Positions 1 through 10,600 of a DNA stretch of 64,000 nt are shown piece by piece. The stretch is from Acinetobacter shaoyimingii (GTDB lineage: Bacteria; Pseudomonadota; Gammaproteobacteria; Pseudomonadales; Moraxellaceae). The translations under genes were made by a program, and so were the position numbers. Below the pieces are notes generated by a model. The model worked only from the letters and a program-made list of their open reading frames with translations. It was not told the origin of the DNA and searched no databases. The number at the start of each line of letters is the position of its first letter. The stretch's first letter is position 1. The stretch covers positions 372,001 to 436,000 of the forward strand of contig NZ_CP049801.1 of assembly GCF_011578045.1 (NCBI RefSeq), given 5' to 3'.

Positions 1-436
1 GGCTGAATACTTTTGCTAAGTCACCTGTACCACCCGCAATATCAAGAACGCGTTGACCACGACGTACACCTGACATATTAATGGCAAAACGTTTCCATAA
101 ACGGTGAATACCAAATGACATAAGGTCATTCATAATGTCGTATTTAGCTGCGACTGAATGGAACACTTCAGCAACTTTTTGTGCTTTTTCTTCACTATTT
201 ACAGTTTGATAGCCAAAATGTGTTGTTGGTCCGACATTACCTGTATTTGCACCACGAGGAAGGTTGTACTTCGGTACAGAACCTGTCACTGGTGTATCTG
301 TCAGTTTTTGTTCTAAAGATTGTTGCTGACCTTGTGGTGTACCTTGCGGTAAAGGTTCAGTTAAGAATGGACTCACTTTGTCTGTTTCTTTTGCCGACTG
401 AGTTTCAGCGGTAGGCTGTTGATTTTCGTTAGACAT
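1..436 (-). CDS. ubiE: UbiE, ubiquinone/menaquinone biosynthesis C-methyltransferase (N-terminal part only)
   Basis: The gene runs off the left edge, so only about the first 145 residues are visible. UbiE is a SAM-dependent C-methyltransferase that acts late in ubiquinone synthesis at the inner membrane. The visible part has a polar, Q/P/T-rich extension of about 55 residues, then [11 protein letters not shown], the family stretch [22 protein letters not shown], and SAM motif I ([13 protein letters not shown]). E. coli UbiE lacks such a long extension; I recall one in Acinetobacter homologues. The start ATG opens MSNENQQPT. The FFLEELY-motif gene lies about 220 bp upstream on the same strand, so co-transcription is possible. 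Confidence 0.93.
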   Translation of the reverse strand, partial: MSNENQQPTAETQSAKETDKVSPFLTEPLPQGTPQGQQQSLEQKLTDTPVTGSVPKYNLPRGANTGNVGPTTHFGYQTVNSEEKAQKVAEVFHSVAAKYDIMNDLMSFGIHRLWKRFAINMSGVRRGQRVLDIAGGTGDLAKVFS

Positions 437-653
437 TCGAGTCACTCCTGAACACTAAAAATAGTAAATCTTGCTGGTATTGCATGATGACAGATTCTGT
501 CATTTTTTTCAGTGTCGATCATGCAATTGATATGAAAAATAAACAGAAAAAACAAAAAACCATTTCTGCTGGATATTTCTGATCTACATTGGACTAAATG
601 CTAAAATCTTATCGTATGCACAATCGAAATACCTAAAATATTGAACGACCTTA

Positions 654-1361
654 TCATACTCTAAAAGGATTTGGTTTTCCTGAATGCACATTATCCACAA
701 TGATAAGTTCAATTTGCGTAAAACTTTGAATAAACGTTGCTGCAGATTTCATTGGTTTCATGGCGGTAAAACCTTCACCAATGAAATCATACATCAATTC
801 AAAATGATATTTTTTAGCAGTGCCTTTACACATTTTAAAGGCCGTATGCATAATGAAAGATCGCATGTATTTATCTAAGCTCACACCAAGTTCATCAAGC
901 AAATCGAGCTGTTTTTTTCGCTCCTGTTCTTGATTTAATTTGACCAAGGTTACACGCATCATTTCATCATCAATCGGTTGAGTGGCTGGATAGTCTTTAA
1001 GGAGTTGTTTCGCCACCTGTTCATCTAGCTCCATCGCATAGACAGCCAGTCCTACCGATTTTAAACCTGTTCGAATGGCATTTTCAGGAATAATTTTTTC
1101 TGCTTTGTGCGCGTAGTTGAGTAGTCGTTCGATTTGAATGGCCAAATCATCAAACTCAGGGCCACCATATAAACGGTTAATAAAATATTTTGCCATCAGT
1201 TGATTTTTAGGTTCATTAAATAAATCTTGATGGGTGGCTTGAATGCGTGTTTTAAGCCAAGCTTGTGCATCATTTAAACGTTGTTTTAGCACAGCATCAC
1301 GATGGTAATCTAATTGTTTATATTGTTCTAAAAGTTGATCGAGTGCAGTAAGTTTGGACAT
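654..1361 (-). CDS. FFLEELY-motif family protein, function unknown
   Basis: This is a soluble, helix-rich protein of about 235 residues with no signal peptide. It matches the family named for an FFLEELY motif, here in the variant form KYFINRLYGGPEFDD near residue 60. The frame stays open upstream to about 1433. I place the start at the ATG opening MSKLTALDQLLEQYKQ, because the upstream residues (MHICHSTFKPV...) look like non-coding sequence; an ATG 12 bases further upstream (MSSIMSK) is the alternative. No biochemical role is known to me. It lies upstream of ubiE on the same strand and diverges from the polyphosphate:AMP phosphotransferase gene. Confidence 0.75.
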   Translation of the reverse strand: MSKLTALDQLLEQYKQLDYHRDAVLKQRLNDAQAWLKTRIQATHQDLFNEPKNQLMAKYFINRLYGGPEFDDLAIQIERLLNYAHKAEKIIPENAIRTGLKSVGLAVYAMELDEQVAKQLLKDYPATQPIDDEMMRVTLVKLNQEQERKKQLDLLDELGVSLDKYMRSFIMHTAFKMCKGTAKKYHFELMYDFIGEGFTAMKPMKSAATFIQSFTQIELIIVDNVHSGKPNPFRV

Positions 1362-1569
1362 GATGGAGCTCATTGATATTTCTGCGCAAAAGCATAATTG
1401 CACTGGCTTAAAAGTGCTATGACAAATGTGCAACAGAATGCCTAAAATTAAGTCATTATCACAATAAGCGCATGAAGAAAATACGAATTGACAGAAAAAC
1501 TACAGCAAGACGAAGTCAAATGCTGACAGTTCGGTATACTGAACAAAATAAAAGCATTTGGAAAAATCC

Positions 1570-2988
1570 ATGAGTGAAAATAAAACAGAAATAAAGCTCG
1601 ATACGCCAGAAGATTTGAGCTTGCAACTCATTGAAGCACAATATGGTCTAAAAGATACGCGCGGCAAAAAAAATGCCAAAAGTGTGGTGATTTTGGTGAG
1701 TGGTATAGAACTTGCGGGCAAAGGCGAAGCAGTGAAACAGCTACGTGAATGGGTTGATCCACGCTATTTAAAAGTGAAGGCTGATCCTCCAAATTTAATT
1801 GAGCCAACGACGCCGTTTTGGCAACCCTATGCCAAATTTATACCTGCAGAAGGGCAAATGATTGTGCTGTTTGGCAATTGGTATAGTGATCTACTCAATA
1901 CTGCACTGCATGTCTCAAAACCTTTTGATGACACGATGTTTGATGCTTATTTGGAACAGATGCAAGCCTTTGAGCAGGATCTCAAAAATAACCATGTCGA
2001 TGTCGTCAAAGTTTGGTTTGATTTGTCATGGAAGTCATTACAAAAACGTTTGGATAAAATGGATGAATCTGAGCAACGTTGGCATAAATTGCACGGTTTG
2101 GATTGGCGTAATAAAAAACAATATGACAATGTGCAACGCTTACGCCAGCGTTTTACCAATGACTGGTTGGTGGTTGACTGTGAAGATGAAGCCAATCGTG
2201 ATCAAATGTTTGCGCAACATATTTTAAAACACCTAAAACATTTGCCAAATCATCCTGTCAAAGTTCGAAGTAAATGGCAGCAAGCAATCATTCCTGATGC
2301 GTTATTACGACCTGATGAAACAGCTTTAGAGAAAGACGAATACAAAGCGGAACTCAAAAAACTCACCAAGAAGGTCGCCAATGCCTTGCGTGTAGAGGGT
2401 CGTCAAACCATTATTGTGTTTGAAGGCATGGATGCAGCGGGCAAAGGTGGTGCAATTAAGCGAATTGTGAAAAAACTTGATCCACGTGAATATGGCATCT
2501 ACAACATTTCAGCGCCTGAAAAATATGAATTGGCACGACCGTATTTATGGCGTTTTTGGACAAAATTACTGGATGAAGAAACCATCTCAATTTTTGACCG
2601 CTCGTGGTATGGGCGTGTTTTGGTGGAGCGTGTGGAAGGTTTTGCCTCCGATGTGGAGTGGAAACGTGCTTATGATGAAATTAATCGTTTTGAAAAAGAT
2701 TTATCCGACACTCAGACTGTTGTGGTGAAGTTTTGGCTTGCAATTAGTAAAGATGAACAGGAACAACGCTTTAAAGCACGTGAAGAAACACCACACAAGC
2801 GTTTTAAAATCACCGAAGAGGATTGGCGAAATCGTGGACGATGGGATGATTATTTAAACGCAGCCGCAGATATGCTTCAGCGTACCAGTACTGATTATGC
2901 CCCATGGCATGTGATTGCAACCAACGATAAATACAGTGCTCGTATTCAAATTTTAAAAGCCTTGCTTAAGCAATTGAAAGCAGATTGA
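1570..2988 (+). CDS. pap: Polyphosphate:AMP phosphotransferase (tandem PPK2 domains)
   Basis: This enzyme transfers phosphate from polyphosphate to AMP to make ADP. It is about 472 residues and contains two PPK2 modules, the arrangement typical of class II PPK2 (Pap) enzymes. The first module has a P-loop-like GIELAGKG at about residues 45-52. The second, the likely catalytic one, has GMDAAGKGGAIKR at about 286-298, then DPREYGIYN and FDRSWYGRVLVERVEG. I start at the ATG at 1570, which has GGAA six bases upstream, rather than the in-frame TTG at 1558. It diverges from the FFLEELY gene and is followed by a dispersed repeat and a terminator hairpin. Confidence 0.93.
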   Translation: MSENKTEIKLDTPEDLSLQLIEAQYGLKDTRGKKNAKSVVILVSGIELAGKGEAVKQLREWVDPRYLKVKADPPNLIEPTTPFWQPYAKFIPAEGQMIVLFGNWYSDLLNTALHVSKPFDDTMFDAYLEQMQAFEQDLKNNHVDVVKVWFDLSWKSLQKRLDKMDESEQRWHKLHGLDWRNKKQYDNVQRLRQRFTNDWLVVDCEDEANRDQMFAQHILKHLKHLPNHPVKVRSKWQQAIIPDALLRPDETALEKDEYKAELKKLTKKVANALRVEGRQTIIVFEGMDAAGKGGAIKRIVKKLDPREYGIYNISAPEKYELARPYLWRFWTKLLDEETISIFDRSWYGRVLVERVEGFASDVEWKRAYDEINRFEKDLSDTQTVVVKFWLAISKDEQEQRFKAREETPHKRFKITEEDWRNRGRWDDYLNAAADMLQRTSTDYAPWHVIATNDKYSARIQILKALLKQLKAD

Positions 2989-3003
2989 AAATATTCTTCA
3001 TAG

Positions 3004-3097
3004 GGTGTGTTGACATTTTAGCCATGCGTTGCGTTATAGACTAAAACAACACAAATTAGACATGAATTGATGACAACTATTCCATTGTCGTGATCCT
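3004..3097. repeat. Copy A of a dispersed intergenic repeat
   Basis: This non-coding spacer resembles the spacer at about 58577-58672. Shared blocks in the same order are TGTTGA, AGC(C/T)ATGCGTT, CTAAAACAACA(C/T)AAAT and ATTGATGA(C/T)AA. Both copies lie immediately before a hairpin terminator. It may be a decayed mobile-element end or a genus-specific intergenic element; I see no coding capacity. Confidence 0.55.
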
Positions 3098-3100
3098 GAT

Positions 3101-3130
3101 AAAAAAAGCGACTATCAATAGTCGCTTTTT
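3101..3130. terminator. Bidirectional rho-independent terminator
   Basis: A stem built on GCGACTAT/ATAGTCGC is flanked by an A-run on the left and a T-run on the right. It can therefore end both the phosphotransferase transcript (plus) and the DUF697-like gene (minus). Confidence 0.85.
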
Positions 3131-3150
3131 CTGATTGTATTTCGAGTTAG

Positions 3151-3657
3151 TTAACTGACGACCTTAGCACTTTGTTTTTGTTGAATGCTTTTTGCCAATT
3201 TGTAGCTTTCTTCCACGTGGGCTTCAGCGACTTTTTTCATCACGATATAGCCCAAGCTTGCAGCCACAATCGAACCGCCTAGCGGAATAAATTTAGTGAC
3301 TTGTTTGGTGAGGACTTTTGCTGCAATGTTGTTGAGAGATGCTTTAGCCGCAGTACGTGCCACCACTAGACCTGAAAATTCAAAGCCACGTTTACGCAAT
3401 TCGCTCCAATGCACTTTTTTAGTAGCTGGGTCAAATACACTCACTTGTTCAGGTGCTAAACCAAATTTGGCGTTAATTTCTGGAATCAGAACTGACAGAA
3501 TACCAACATCAATAACGACATCTAGGAACGGTACAGGAATCACGGCTGCACCTGCAGATACGTATGAGCGTTTTTTTACCAGCTCCAAACAGTCTTCACG
3601 GACTTGTTCTAAATTTAAATTGGGGTCAATTGAATCTGGAATTTTATCAATTTTCAT
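3151..3657 (-). CDS. DUF697-like membrane-associated protein, function unknown
   Basis: A protein of 168 residues. The segment YVSAGAAVIPVPFLDVVIDVGILSVLIPEINAKFGL (about residues 32-67) resembles the hydrophobic helix pair of the DUF697 family found at the C-terminus of YcjF-like proteins. A second hydrophobic segment, FIPLGGSIVAASLGYIVMKKVAE, lies near residues 124-146. No GTPase domain is attached. It is probably associated with the inner membrane. The gene stands alone between a terminator and the divergent recC. The family assignment rests on pattern resemblance only. Confidence 0.65.
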   Translation of the reverse strand: MKIDKIPDSIDPNLNLEQVREDCLELVKKRSYVSAGAAVIPVPFLDVVIDVGILSVLIPEINAKFGLAPEQVSVFDPATKKVHWSELRKRGFEFSGLVVARTAAKASLNNIAAKVLTKQVTKFIPLGGSIVAASLGYIVMKKVAEAHVEESYKLAKSIQQKQSAKVVS

Positions 3658-3846
3658 ATCATATCACCTGAAGCATCTATCTGATTTTTCAATATTAAAA
3701 GCAGGATAGCACCTGATTTTTAGAAAGTTTTGTTTATGTCTATATAATAAAAGTGACATACTCGGTTTAAGATGTATAGTAATTTATGTTTATGATTTTG
3801 TGCATATATGAACATGAATCATTGATTGAAATATGTAAGAGGGTGT

Positions 3847-6800
3847 ATGGGGATTCATGTTATTCAAAGTCAGCAAATTGACGTGTTGGTGCAAGGCGTA
3901 CTTCTGCGTACGCAAAAGCCATCCAAACATCCATTTGCGGTATTGAAAACAGAGCATTTTGTGGTCCCAAGTCCTGCCATTGAAACATGGCTTACGCAAA
4001 CGCTAGCAGAACAGCAAGGCATTAGCGCCAATAGTCAGTTTCATCAGCGTATTCGTGGTTTCCAGTGGTACTGCTATCAACAAGTTTTAGATGATAAAGA
4101 CCATGTGCGCCGTGCCAATATTCCACGCTTGATGATGAAGTGGCGCATTTATCAGTCTTTGAAATCCTTTATTGAAATGCCAGAAAATCCACTCGATCAG
4201 GATCATCCACTGTACGGGATTATTCATCGGATTTACGACAGCGCAGCACAACTTGAACATGGCGTCGAAAAACAATTAAAAAAACAAAGTATGCTGTATT
4301 GGGTGTCTGAACAAGTCTCTAAACTATTTAGTAATTACATGATTTATCGTGGTTATTGCCAAAAAGGCTGTGGCGATCAATGCCATTGCCCGACTAACTG
4401 GTTAAATGTTTGGGGACAGAATCAGAGTTTGGATTTGGAGAATTTATTTCAAAAAAATCCAGATCAAGATGTCTCCTTTAAATTTGCCCAAGCACAAGAA
4501 CTAGAAAGCTGGCAACGTTGGTTGTGGCAACACACCTTTCATGATGATTTTGTCGAAATGCAAGGCATTGATATTGAGTTTTGGCAAGTTTTAGATGATC
4601 CTGAGCAGCGAGAACAGGCGTTAAAAAAACTGCCAAGTCAAGCCATTATTTTTACGGTACTGGATTTACCGCCATCACAATTACAATTTTTACGTCGTCT
4701 GGGGCAGTACATTGATGTGCTGATTTTGCATTACAACCCATCGCAAGAATATTGGGCAGATAGTGTCGATCCCAATTGGAAAAAACGTTATGACTTAAGC
4801 GTTAAAGAGCGCTTCATTGCTAAACATCCGCAAGCGACTGATGAACAAATTGAGCAATTTTTCCAAGCATTCACGTTAAATTTTAATGCTGAAGTCCGTG
4901 AATCTCGTCATCCTTTATTGACGCGTTTTGGTAAGCAAGCGCGTGACCATTTTTCCATTTTGTCGCATTTATCTTCAGGTGAAGAAGGACAATGGGTCGA
5001 TGCCTTTGTCGATGAATTTCCAGCACACCTATTAGGTAAATTACAGTCCGATATTTTATATCTGGTCGAGCCAGAACAAGGCGGCTATGTCTTAAATGAA
5101 CAAGATGATTCGATTCAAATTCATGTCTGTCATTCAGCTTTAAGACAGCTCGAAGTTTTAAAAGAGCAACTCATTCATTGGTTGTCACAAGGCACAGCTG
5201 AACAGCCTAGACGGCCAAGTGATATTTTGGTGATTGCGCCAGATTTAAAACAAATTGAGCCTTTAATCCGTAGTGTTTTTCCACAAAGTAGCCATCAGGA
5301 TGGTATGTTTTTACCTGTGAAAATTGCAGGGGTGACTCAAATTGATGTCAACAATGCATGGCGTGCGGTTTTAGGTCGTATTCAATGGGTCAACGGACGT
5401 TTTAGTATTGAAGATTTTGCTGACTGGCTAAATTTAAGTGCTACCCAAATGCGTTATGGTCTGGACTTGAACATGACAGAACGCATGATTGAACTGTTGA
5501 TTCAAGCTGGTTTTAAACGTGGCCTAGACGAAGCCCATTTACAACAGAGTTTAAGTCAGGATGATACCGATTATCGCTTTAGTTTTAAATTTGCATTAGA
5601 TCGTTTGGCTTTAGGCATCGCCATTCCTGAACATGCTATTTTTGCAGATACTTTAAGCTATGCACGTGTATTGCCGAGTGATTTCGAATTGATTGCACGC
5701 TTAATTGAGATCTATGAAGATTTTGCCAAACGCCGTGACTGGATGCTTGAGCATGAACAGCAAAATTTGGATTTCACACAAGCTGATCAAATCCCATCAG
5801 CACCTAAAAAGCGGGTTGAACAGTGGTTAGAAATCCTAAAAAAGGAAATTGAAGAGTTTCAGTCCGCAGGCGTTGATGCTTTACAGACGGTGTATCAGAT
5901 CGTGTCGAAACAATACACCATGCTGACCTTGTCTTATAACTATGCCAAAGATACGCCAGAGCACCATGAATTACAGGATATGCAACTGCCTTTGCCTTAT
6001 CTGATTCAGGAAATTCAGGACACACTCGACAATCAGATTGAGCAAGCGCTACCGACAGGGCAAATCACCTTTAGTCAGATTGGGCATATTCGTCCTGTGC
6101 CGTATGCATTGGTCGTGGTGCTTAATCTGGACAGCGGAAAATTTCCAAATCGCAATACGCAATTGCCCTTCGATTTAATGAGTTTGCTTAGACCGCAATT
6201 GGGGGATCGTTCTCGCCTGGAAGATGATCAAGGTGCTTTTCTCGATGCCTTGTTACTGGCACGTGAGAATTTATGGCTGTTTTATAATGGTTTTGATGTC
6301 AGTGATGGAGAGGTGCGTGATCCATCCAGTGTATTACAGGAACTCATTAGCCATTTAGCATTTATCTGTGCACCGAAAATACCTCAGGATGAATTATCTG
6401 TGCATCGTATGGTGTCATTCAACGGTATTGAAGTGCCTGAACAGATTCAGCAGTTATATCATGTACATCCATTACAACCGTTTGATCCAATGGGCTTTGT
6501 CGCATCGGCGCAATCGGAGTCATCAGCATCATCTGTGTCAGATGAACCGTCATTCTCCAATCTCGTGCGTTATCAAGACCAGTGGTTTGAAGTTGCAAGT
6601 CAAATTCGCCATGCCACAGGACAACGTGAACCTTGGGTCAATCAAGAACTGCCAAATCAAGAACATGATGTGCAAGTGCTTGATGCAGGTCAATGGATTC
6701 AGGATGTGACTTTCCCAGCACGTTTATATTTAAAAACATTGGGGGTGGAAAATTTAAAACCTGAAGATCTCCCTGCGGATGAAGAACCACTGATTTTAGA

Positions 6801-7611
6801 TGGTTTAGGTCGTTATCAGATTCGTGAATTTTTACAACAACAGGAACAGCTTGAAGATCTGGATTTTAATCTATTACAAGATCAGATGCCTGTTGGAAAG
6901 GTTCAGCAGAGTAGTTTGCAGATCAGTCTGGCAGAACAGCATAGTTTAAGACAGCGTTTACAACGTTATGCTGATACTGTGACTCAAACCACGCAGCGTC
7001 AGTGGCGTATACGTCCAGATTTGGTCATGAACCTGATTGTGCCCCAGCAATTGACTGAGCAATGGGTGAGTTTAGATGCGTCCAGTGCGCGTGCTAAACG
7101 CCGAGTCAAAGTCTGGCTGGAATATTTGCTTTGGCTGTGTTATCTCAAATCTTGTCATCCTGATATTAGCGATGAAAAAACCGCACAGTTGCAACGCATT
7201 GCCATCTTTAGTGATGCCACGCTTATCAATACTGGGGTAACGGCGACTCAAGCCCAGGCTTATGTTCAGTCCTGGTTACAGACCTATGCCTATGCCCAAA
7301 CGCAGCCTTTGGTGTTGCCCGCGGCCTTGCTCGGTCTATTGGCAGAAAAAGGTAAAGAACTTGAATGGGAAAGTGATGAGTTTGGACGAAACACACTGGC
7401 GAATTTTAAAGAGCTGCAAAAAGAATGGGAAAAAAGCGATTCATTTTTACCCTTTTCATTAAATGATATGGAATGGAGTAAGCAGCATCGAGATTGGCAA
7501 TTTATTTTGCAAGAACAAGATACTACCGCACTACTTAAACATGCATGCGATCAATTTGCCTATGCGCTGTATCAACCGTTTTATCAATACCAAACAGTGG
7601 TTGAGGAATAA
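3847..7611 (+). CDS. recC: RecC, exodeoxyribonuclease V gamma subunit
   Basis: This is the Chi-scanning subunit of the RecBCD helicase-nuclease, which processes double-strand ends for RecA. It is about 1254 residues, slightly longer than E. coli RecC. Family features are the N-terminal HVIQSQQIDVLVQGVLL, FVVPSPAIETWL (the usual 'gm..WL' region), and the late PVPYALVVVLNLDSGKFPNR with FLDALLLARENLWLFYNGFD. The ATG at 3847 follows AAGAGGG and matches the family N-terminus; an upstream in-frame TTG at 3826 is less likely. recB follows after three bases, so the two are co-transcribed. Confidence 0.95.
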   Translation: MGIHVIQSQQIDVLVQGVLLRTQKPSKHPFAVLKTEHFVVPSPAIETWLTQTLAEQQGISANSQFHQRIRGFQWYCYQQVLDDKDHVRRANIPRLMMKWRIYQSLKSFIEMPENPLDQDHPLYGIIHRIYDSAAQLEHGVEKQLKKQSMLYWVSEQVSKLFSNYMIYRGYCQKGCGDQCHCPTNWLNVWGQNQSLDLENLFQKNPDQDVSFKFAQAQELESWQRWLWQHTFHDDFVEMQGIDIEFWQVLDDPEQREQALKKLPSQAIIFTVLDLPPSQLQFLRRLGQYIDVLILHYNPSQEYWADSVDPNWKKRYDLSVKERFIAKHPQATDEQIEQFFQAFTLNFNAEVRESRHPLLTRFGKQARDHFSILSHLSSGEEGQWVDAFVDEFPAHLLGKLQSDILYLVEPEQGGYVLNEQDDSIQIHVCHSALRQLEVLKEQLIHWLSQGTAEQPRRPSDILVIAPDLKQIEPLIRSVFPQSSHQDGMFLPVKIAGVTQIDVNNAWRAVLGRIQWVNGRFSIEDFADWLNLSATQMRYGLDLNMTERMIELLIQAGFKRGLDEAHLQQSLSQDDTDYRFSFKFALDRLALGIAIPEHAIFADTLSYARVLPSDFELIARLIEIYEDFAKRRDWMLEHEQQNLDFTQADQIPSAPKKRVEQWLEILKKEIEEFQSAGVDALQTVYQIVSKQYTMLTLSYNYAKDTPEHHELQDMQLPLPYLIQEIQDTLDNQIEQALPTGQITFSQIGHIRPVPYALVVVLNLDSGKFPNRNTQLPFDLMSLLRPQLGDRSRLEDDQGAFLDALLLARENLWLFYNGFDVSDGEVRDPSSVLQELISHLAFICAPKIPQDELSVHRMVSFNGIEVPEQIQQLYHVHPLQPFDPMGFVASAQSESSASSVSDEPSFSNLVRYQDQWFEVASQIRHATGQREPWVNQELPNQEHDVQVLDAGQWIQDVTFPARLYLKTLGVENLKPEDLPADEEPLILDGLGRYQIREFLQQQEQLEDLDFNLLQDQMPVGKVQQSSLQISLAEQHSLRQRLQRYADTVTQTTQRQWRIRPDLVMNLIVPQQLTEQWVSLDASSARAKRRVKVWLEYLLWLCYLKSCHPDISDEKTAQLQRIAIFSDATLINTGVTATQAQAYVQSWLQTYAYAQTQPLVLPAALLGLLAEKGKELEWESDEFGRNTLANFKELQKEWEKSDSFLPFSLNDMEWSKQHRDWQFILQEQDTTALLKHACDQFAYALYQPFYQYQTVVEE

Positions 7612-7614
7612 GAG

Positions 7615-10600
7615 ATGAACACAGCAAAAATCTCTACGCAACCCATTGTGGATATGCAGTTTAGCGGACTGCATTGGATTGAAGCTTCTGCAGGTACGGG
7701 GAAAACCTATACACTGTCCAGTTTAATGGTGCGCATTTTACTGGAAAAACATTTACCCAATCAGGTCATTGCCACCACATTCACTCGCAAGGCAGCAGCG
7801 GAATTAAAGAGTCGGGTTCGAAGTCGACTACAAGATACACAGCGGTATTTTGAAGCCTGTCGTGAATTGACTGAACAGCAAATACTTGCCAAAGCAGAAC
7901 AGGAATCAGACCCTTTATTTGCTGTGTTACTCAAGACGTTTTCAACCCAGATTGGCTATGCTTGTGAACGTTTAAAACTGGTGATTGATCAACTGGATGA
8001 GCTGTTTGTCGGCACTTTAGATAGTTTTAGTCAAAAGCTCCTGCGTGAGTTTGCCTTTGAAAGTGGCAAAATCGAATATGCCCAAATTACCGATGATGCA
8101 AAGAAATATAGCCGACAATTAATCCACGATATTTTACGTGAATGGATTCAACAGCAACCACAACAAATAGTCGATAGTTTGATGTTCGCAGGTGAGTTGC
8201 ATGATGCAGATTATTATGTGTCGACTGTTGAACAAAGTCTAAATTTTGCATCAGCCATCTTCGCCGAGCCAAAATTTTCTTCTGTAGATGCAGAAAATTT
8301 TCAACGTGCAATTGGTGCATTGGTACAAATATCAGCTGAACAATTACATCGTTTAGAGGCTTATTATTTGTTGGATGGGGAACATTATAAGCACATCAAT
8401 GGAACAAAATTTCGAAGTGGTCGCTTCAATCGAATCTTTGCCAAAAGTTTACCGAAGCTGATTGAAACCATAAAAGGGCAAGATGCGAATCTCTACTTAA
8501 GTTCCAGTTTAAATGCAGAAAAAGATGATTTTGCAACCTTAATAAAAGTTTTGCGAGAAGAACAAATCTTTAAAAAATCGGCTGCTGAAAGTATTCAGTC
8601 AGATTTCTATCAGCATCCAGTGATTCAACAGTTATTGCAAATTTATTTAGAAATAGAAATTTTTGAAGTGCAACTGCAAGGGACAGATAGTTATCTAAAA
8701 TACTATTTGGCACATCAAGTCAAAATTCGTTTACCGCAAGTCTTACAACAAAAAGGTGAGACGACTTTTGCTCAGCAAATTCGAACGCTAGCCAGTGCCT
8801 TACAAGGCACACAGGGGCAACGTTTTGCAGCTTATGTACATGCACGTTATCCACTGATTTTGGTCGATGAATTCCAAGACACTAACCAAGATCAAGACGA
8901 TATGCTGGCGCAAATTTGGCGTCATTCGAATCGGGTCAAACAAGGCTGTATGATTATGGTCGGTGACCGTAAGCAAGCAATTTACGGTTTCCGTGGCGGC
9001 GACATGCTGACCTTCTTAAAAGCCCATCAGGATGTGTTTGGTAAAGACGGACATGCCTATAACCTCGTTTATAACCACCGTTCTGTGCAGCCTTTGGTTG
9101 AGGTGGTCGATGCACTATTTCAGCGACAGATCGATTTTGGCGAAGCGGTGTTTTATACCCCTGTACAAGCAGGCAGCCGACCACATCCTGCCTTAATTGA
9201 GGATCATCAAGCCAATCCTGCACCATTACGTTGGATGCAACTGGAAGATAAAGAAAAAGAAGCCGAACAAGTCGCATGGAAAATTCGAGATTTGCTGAAT
9301 CAGGGCATTGCGGGCAAGCTTTTTGTACAAGATCAACAAGCTCCGCAAGCAATTCAAGAACGTGATATTGCGGTACTCTCGAAAAATCATAATGGTTTAG
9401 ATCAAGTTCAAAGCGCTTTGGAGTTTCTTGGGATTCAGGTCAATCGACCTTCGAAAAAAAGCGTCTTTGAAAGTCAGATTGCACGTGATGTAGGTGCATT
9501 ACTTACCGCAATTTTACATCCCTATGACGAAGCAAAAGTGAAACGGGCATTGGTGTCACGTTTACTAGGTTTTAATCTGCAAAAGCTGATTCAATTGGAA
9601 CTTCAAGCGGATGGCTTAAGCAGTTACATTGAGCAGTTTGATCAGATTCGTGAGATGTGGCTGAACCAAGGTTTTTTAACTGCGTGGCAATATGTATTGG
9701 CGCAGTTCAAAGTCTGGAAAACTTTGGTAGAAAAACAAAGCCGTGATAATGAGCGGGTAGTGGTGAATTTACGTCATCTCACTGAAGTCCTCAGTCAACA
9801 CAGCGAAGTTTATCAGGGTGCACATAATCTCTATCACTGGTATTTAAAACAACTGACTCAGCCCATGGAACGTGAATGGGAAATGGAGCGTCAACTTTCC
9901 AATGATGCTGGTGTTCAGTTGATGACGATTCACCAATCTAAAGGTCTTGAATTTAAAATTGTCTTTTTACTCGGTGCAGATAAATCGGCAAATGAGCAAA
10001 ACAAGACGCTGAATTTTTCCAAGCTTGAGCAGTTAAATCCAGTCACAGGAAAGGTAGAAGAACAGCGTGTTGTGGCAATTAATGATAAGCAAAATATAGA
10101 ACCACAAGCTTTAGCACAACATGAAGAACGCGTTTTGGCGGAGCATCGCCGTTTATGGTATGTGGCACTGACTCGTGCAAGCCATCGGGTCTATGCCATG
10201 CTGAGTGATGTCAAAGGAACATCAACTACAGGTTTAGCATTTTGGCGTGGGCAGGGCGCAGATGCCTTTCAACATCCATTTAGTGTCAATGAGCCTTTGT
10301 TGTTGGAACGCCCAAAAGCTTTGCAATCATCGCAAAATCAGCAACACCAACCTTTACACGCTTTGGATTTTCCAAGTCAGCGCTTTTATCCTCGTGGGAA
10401 AACCAGTTTTAGTTATTTGGCGCAACATTTAACACGGCAACAAATTCAGGATGCAATGGCTGTTGCGGAGCCTGAAATTGGCATTGCAGATGATGAAAAG
10501 CATCAATCCATTGATTCGATGCATTTAGCCTTACAGATTGATATCGAACAGTCTCAGCAACAAGATCAGCCCTTGGCATGGATCAAAAGCAATTTTCCAA

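Noticed and set aside
8954..9352. Open frame of 132 codons on the minus strand inside recB
   Set aside because: It lies wholly antisense to the conserved helicase part of recB, has no ribosome binding site and no recognisable product.
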